Source: Sarcocystis neurona (Eukaryota; Apicomplexa; Conoidasida; Eucoccidiorida; Sarcocystidae). From it: DNA of 64,000 nt. Below the pieces are notes generated by a model, which had not been told where the DNA came from, made no database searches, and saw only the letters and a list, made by a program, of their open reading frames with translations. The position numbers and the translations under genes were made by a program. The stretch is from the NCBI GenBank assembly GCA_000727475.1, contig KL647326.1, positions 1 through 64,000 of the forward strand, written 5' to 3'. How positions within the stretch are numbered: the first letter of the stretch is position 1; each line of letters opens with the position of its first letter. This document shows, in pieces, positions 59,744-64,000 of this stretch.

Positions 59744-61350
59744 GTGACAAGGAGAATTGTCTGTCCTTTTGTTGAAGTGTCGGCGCTGCTGTCGTGTCTC
59801 TTAGCCGTAGCGCTGCTGTATATAGGTGGTGTGCTAGTAAAAGCAGAGGTTGCCTTGCTGCTGCTGTCACTGTTCCTTCTCTGGCCTGTCTGTACGAACC
59901 TACCTGCTTCTTCCGGGTGTGCTGACATGGGGACTCCTGTCGCAGCAGCGGCAGCTACGGTGTCGTGTTCGAACTGCCACGCGGCTTCTGCTTCAGGGTC
60001 TTCCGGCTTCTGCGCAGCTACGCGATCCAGAGAGCCATGCGTCCTGCTCCAGCTCCTGTGTGGCGCTAGAGTCGAAGAGTTCACTACATTCGACGGAAAG
60101 CTTCCTCGTGTTGCCTTTCCTGCTGCGTCGCTCGTCAAAAGGTGGCATCCGGACATCTCTTCGGCAGGAACCCGACGGCTCGTCCACTGTCTCTGTTGCA
60201 ACAGCCCCTGCTCTCGCAAAGACAGCACCTCCTGCGGATGGCCTTCCGGTTGCTCCCCCTCCGGCGCTGCCATACGTTGCTGCTGCTGCTGGAGTTGCAG
60301 GTGTTCCTGCTGCCGTCGCAGTTCTCGGCCCTGCTCCTCTCGTCTATCCAAATCGACGCCGTTGATTCTCAGCTCCACCTCCTCGCGGTTGCTACTGCTG
60401 CAGTGTTCGACACTCAGAAGCAGCACGTACCGCGGACGCCACCGTTTTCTCCACTTGCTCTCCTTCAGCAGCCAGCCTTCGTAGATAAGGCGCACGTACC
60501 GCCGAGGGGTGGCCGATGTGGCAGCACCAAGAGCAGCAGAGGTGCGGAGTGGAAGACCAGGGAAAGCAACTGATTTAGCAAAGGAAACAGACGGTGCAGC
60601 AGAGCCAGCACCAGGAGCCGGTACCGTGGCAGCAGACGCAAGAGGAGACGCCGCTGCAGCCTCGTTTGCACCGCTCGCTGGTGTAGTACGACTGCCCCTC
60701 TGCAGGCAACGTACGTTTTTCGGCCACTTGCCTGTGGCATATGCACAAGGCGGATACGTTGGTGAAATGCTTGAAACTCTTTCTCTGGTGTCCCCGGCAG
60801 TCTGCAGATCCTCCTCAGTCGTCTGCACACATTTCTCAGATGGTAATTCGGTCCCCGCGGCAGCGGCAACCGCGCTCGCTCCAGCGATGTCGTTAGAAGC
60901 AGAAGCAGGAGAAGCAGCTGCAGCGAGCGGATGGCTGGACGAAGACGTAGCGACAAGCGAGGGAGACCCAGCGGGGAAAGCAGGAACAGAAGCAGAAGAT
61001 ACACAGGCAGGATCAGCAGCTGCAGCAGAACCAGGTGCAGCAACAGGAATGCTGCCGGTACGCGCTAGTGCTGCAGCAGCAATGGCTATCTGGTCACGGC
61101 GCCAAACAGACCGCAACAAAGCCACTACTGCAGTGTAGATGAGACTGCTCCTGCTGTCGTTCAGGGAAACAGGCAGGAGTGCGGGTGCTGGTACTGGAGC
61201 AGAGGCGACCTGCTGCACCGGTGGCGGAGCGCACTTGGCTGCAGGATTCGAAGCTCCTAGGATCTCTAGCAGCTGAATGCGCACACGCAGTAGCAACAAA
61301 CGAAATCGCAGCAGCCATACGGGGAATCTACCGAGGCTATACTACAGCTG
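59744..61350 (-). CDS. PH-domain protein, large exon with N-terminal half of the PH fold
   Basis: The open frame runs from about 61350 (after an in-frame TAG) to a candidate donor GTCAC|GTACGA at 59743; unspliced it continues to 59173. Early sequence includes SLIYTAVVALLRSVWRRDQI, then about 160 residues rich in Ala, Ser and Pro. Around 60,510-60,360 it reads YEGWLLKESKWRKRWRPRYV followed by LLL and ELRINGVDL, the typical first strands of a pleckstrin-homology domain (GWLLK...W..RY..L). A long Gln/Arg-rich insertion follows (ELRRQQEHLQLQQQQQ), then Ser/Ala-rich sequence and TKGQTILLVT just before the donor. The rest of the fold must be encoded downstream; a fitting last strand and helix is at about 55.5 kb. 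PH domains bind phosphoinositides or proteins at membranes. No ATG starts this exon, so an upstream exon is required. Confidence 0.62.
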
Positions 61351-62397
61351 CCTACCCAGCATGTCCCTCCCAGCAGCCGTCGCTCCTTGACACAGCACTA
61401 GTCCTTGCTGCAGGAGTGTCGCTGACTGTAGGAAAATTTTTACGACCGCGGAAGGATTGTCGCTACTGTATTTGTTGTTCACTAGAAAGCCGCATCACTA
61501 CCTGCACTGCTGCACCAAAAGCTGCTCTGCTGCAGCCGCTGCTGCCTCACCGAACACGCAGTGGAGAAATGCAGCACGCAGAAGACCCAGCCCAATGTGT
61601 ACATACACTGCAGAGGTAAAACAACCTCACCGCGTGAAGCGCATCAGATTGCGGGATGTATCGATCTCTCCCTCCTCACGTACTAAAACACCGCTGAACA
61701 GCTATGGGCAGCCTTGCGTAATAAAGAAAGTAACAGTTTTGTTCAGACCTCCGCACGAGTACGTTCATTGATACATATGTGCGACTACACCAGTCCACCG
61801 ACGTAGACAAAGACAGACGTACGTATACGCATGTGAGAATGCATGCGATTCCGCATAGTCTAAAAGGGTGTACGTACGCCACAAATGAAGTCGCGTCTGT
61901 TTATACACTGGGAAGGGAGCGTAAGTGTCTACGTGGGCAGGAGGGTGTACACATGCATATGGACGCAACAACGCATCACTGCGAAGCCAGAAACTGTCTA
62001 CACGTAGTACAACCTCGTGCAGATCTCCTGTGCAGTGTGTACTGTTAGATTGCGAATAAAGCTGCGTAGATGTTTGAGAAGACGCCTGCCGTTGTCTATA
62101 CACGAGAAAAAGCACACGTCTTACAGTCATAAAAACCCGCTCATCTGCCCTAACGCACGACGACATACGTGCAACTGCCTGTACACGCCGATGGAGGCCT
62201 TCAGCTCAGATCGGAAACCGAACAGGCGAATAAGGTGATAACCACACAGAACAGGATGCGTTGTATACCATCTGTGTGGAGGAGAGCACTGGTGCATATG
62301 CGGAGGACGTGAATATGTACAGGTTCACTATCACGCGGGTCAATGACCACAGCCTCCTGTGCAGTTGATCAGACGCCTCTCTGTTGCGTAGTCTTAC
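61351..62397. other. Probable intron with possible mini-exons
   Basis: No long credible frame on the minus strand. A short segment (about 61,601-61,545) is bracketed by a good acceptor (gttgttttacctctgcag) and donor (TGTTCG|GTGAGG) and would encode about 19 hydrophobic residues (TLGWVFCVLHF) in phase 0, so a mini-exon is possible. The plus-strand frame 61179-61619 looks protein-like but overlaps the supported minus-strand exon and has no splice or domain support. Confidence 0.35.
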
Positions 62398-62754
62398 CTC
62401 CTGCTTTCGGGCATTTGTGCGGCGTTGCATGCGTGCTTCGCTACTGCGAGCAGTTAAAGATTTTACGGCGGCAAAAGCAAGGTTCGCAATAACCCACAGA
62501 CTCCACAGCTCTTCGCCGCATGCGTCCGGGTAATCTTTCTCCTCTTCGTTGCTCACGTTGCTTGATTCTCTGGTGCTGCTGCTGCTGGTCGACAAGTCGT
62601 TCATCGAGCGGCACCTCTGCGTCTCCCAGGCCTCTTCTGCGCGCCACTGCTTGACGCTGCTGGTGGTGGTTGTGTCGCGCGCGTTGTTGCAGCCGCTGGA
62701 GAAGTCACCCTCTGCTGCGTTGCAGCAGCACACCATGCAGGTGTCATCACGCAT
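62398..62754 (-). CDS. Candidate first exon (119 codons) of the PH-domain gene
   Basis: The ATG at 62754 (MRDDTCMVCCCNAAEG) opens a frame that reaches a consensus donor, CAGGAG|GTAAGA, at 62397, phase 0. The peptide is Ser/Thr-rich, then SNEEEKDYPDACGEELW, a short hydrophobic stretch (SLWVIANLAFAAV) and a basic tail (RMQRRTNARKQE). It lies upstream, on the same strand, of the PH-domain exon, which needs a 5' exon with a start codon. The link is inferred from position; the phase of the next exon is not settled. Confidence 0.45.
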
Positions 62755-64000
62755 GGTGCTGTCGCGAGTGCCTCTTTCGTATACTCTGCTCCTGGGCTTT
62801 TCCCTCCTACTCTTGCTCTACTAGCCGACCGCTGAAGTGCTCCTCAGCGACGCTGGTATTGACGGAGAGAGCGACCTGCTGCCTTGTGTGAAGCTGCTGC
62901 TAAGCTGCCTACGCTGCTACAAATAGTGTCACAGCTTCTGCTGCTGAAGCTGTCCTTTACAGCTGCTGCTGGTGGTGCTGCCTCTAGTTTCCGTCAAAGT
63001 GCTGTCAAAGCGACGAGTGGAGTCTGTCGGAGAGGGCGCCTGACCTGCCGGGATGGTCAGAATGAAGAATGAAGCTGAGGAAAAAAATTCACCGTCTCTG
63101 CCAGCCATAAAGGCTCACGCCAGTTTCTTTTTCATTGATTCTCTCCTCGAAAGTGTGGAAAGGGGCCGCATCGTCGGCGGCCAGTGGACAGAATAGAACT
63201 CATGAGAGGGATAGATACCTTGTCCGTATACTACATATTATGGTCGATGATACGTAGTTTCCGGAGGATCGCGGATAGGTGCTTGTGGGTGTGCATCTCT
63301 GTGGATGCACACATTCTACTTCTGGTGGAGCGAAGAGCACGCTCAGCAGGCGCGGAGTGCTTGTTCAACAAGCGCTGCCATGGTCGAGTAGAGGTTGAGG
63401 AGGCGAGAAGACGCGCACGTATGTATACATAGATTATAAGTGCACACTGGAGCGCAAAGCAAATTCGTTTGTAAAAAAAGGACCTGCGCTTCCTGCGTTG
63501 GATCTAAGCAGCGGTTCCTGTGGAACCTGCCCTACAACGACGGCAAGAACATGAATGTATCCTGTTAACGTGTGCATCGCGTACGATAATACACCGAGCG
63601 CGGCCACGTGTTCGGGCGAGAAAAGTATTTGTGTTGCAGAGAGAATTTGTGTCTTGCCTGCGAGTAAATTTCTGCAGCAGGAAGGGTGTCCGGCCGAAAG
63701 CACATGTTTCTCACAATTTGAAGAGACTGCTTTTCCGTGTTGGGTAACAGCCCCCTTCCGATTCCTTTGCATAATCTCTCACATTGCAAAGAGAGCGAGG
63801 AAAAAAAAAGGGGTTGTATGCTCGATGGAAGAACTGTCTTTTCAGATGAAACGTGAGGTTTGGTTCTTCGCGGAGTTTCAATGCAGTAAGGGAAGTCAAA
63901 ACCACAGCAAAAAGTTGGACTGTGCCCTACATTCGCCTGTGTGTAGAACTGGTTGTTTTTCAAGGACAACAGCAAAGTTTCGTCGTCAGGGCAGCATTCG
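62755..64000. other. Right edge, no gene seen
   Basis: CTG-rich sequence at 62,870-63,000 and ordinary sequence beyond. Minus-strand frames at 63434-63772 and 63565-63975 overlap each other and lack domain or splice support. The promoter of the minus-strand gene starting near 62754 should lie here, but no element can be named. Confidence 0.45.

Noticed and set aside
61179..61619. 146-codon plus-strand frame with fairly natural composition
   Set aside because: It overlaps the minus-strand PH-gene exon and candidate mini-exon, has no domain, and GCA/GCT/AGC-type codons give natural-looking antisense.
1..64000. tRNA, rRNA and transposable-element genes
   Set aside because: I scanned by eye for T-loop-like GGTTCGAATC boxes, reverse-transcriptase or integrase motifs and long terminal repeats and found none that hold up; a tRNA or repeat-masking program could overturn this.

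Overview
The window looks like nuclear DNA of an apicomplexan coccidian, most likely an Eimeria species. The evidence is indirect: long CAG/CTG trinucleotide runs lie inside coding frames and give poly-Gln, poly-Ala and poly-Ser tracts; (TA)n, (CA)n and TATACGTGTA-type microsatellites separate the genes; genes are interrupted by introns with GTAAG/GTGAG donors and pyrimidine-cag acceptors; and no bacterial operon signals are present. I could not search databases, so the species is not determined.

Layout. Bases 1-17,000 are repeat-rich and carry three minus-strand genes: a Gln/Ala-rich protein (5318 to about 1834), a 2062-residue low-complexity protein without introns (13348 to 7160), and a three-exon Gln-rich protein with a 25-copy pentapeptide repeat (16983 to 13983). 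Bases 17,000-29,450 hold no gene I can support; they contain microsatellites, a perfect inverted repeat, a purine/pyrimidine switch and two short tandem duplications. Bases 29,451-35,044 carry one plus-strand gene in which four exons can be joined in consistent phase into a secreted protein of about 1210 residues with a recurring LPLxxLL-type motif; it has no homopolymer tracts. Bases 35,045-39,950 again hold nothing clear. Bases 39,957-46,018 (minus) encode an RBM5/RBM10-like splicing factor: Ser/Arg-rich N-terminus, RRM, RanBP2 zinc finger, second RRM-like segment, then across a microsatellite intron an OCRE domain and a C2H2 finger. Bases 46,100-53,500 are mostly non-coding with one candidate small exon and minisatellites. 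Bases 53,500-62,754 (minus) are a mosaic of Ala/Ser/Gln-rich exons that include both the first strands and a final-helix-like piece of a pleckstrin-homology domain. They are probably one or two multi-exon genes that I can only partly resolve. The last 1.2 kb shows no gene.

The alternation of repeat-rich segments (CAG tracts in exons) with a repeat-poor segment around the secreted-protein gene matches the segmental R/P organisation described for Eimeria tenella chromosome 1. The genes are not a pathway cluster. Only two can be given a biochemical role from sequence: the RBM5-like factor (pre-mRNA splicing) and the PH-domain protein (membrane phosphoinositide or protein binding). The strongest candidate for something undescribed is the secreted LPLxxLL-repeat protein.
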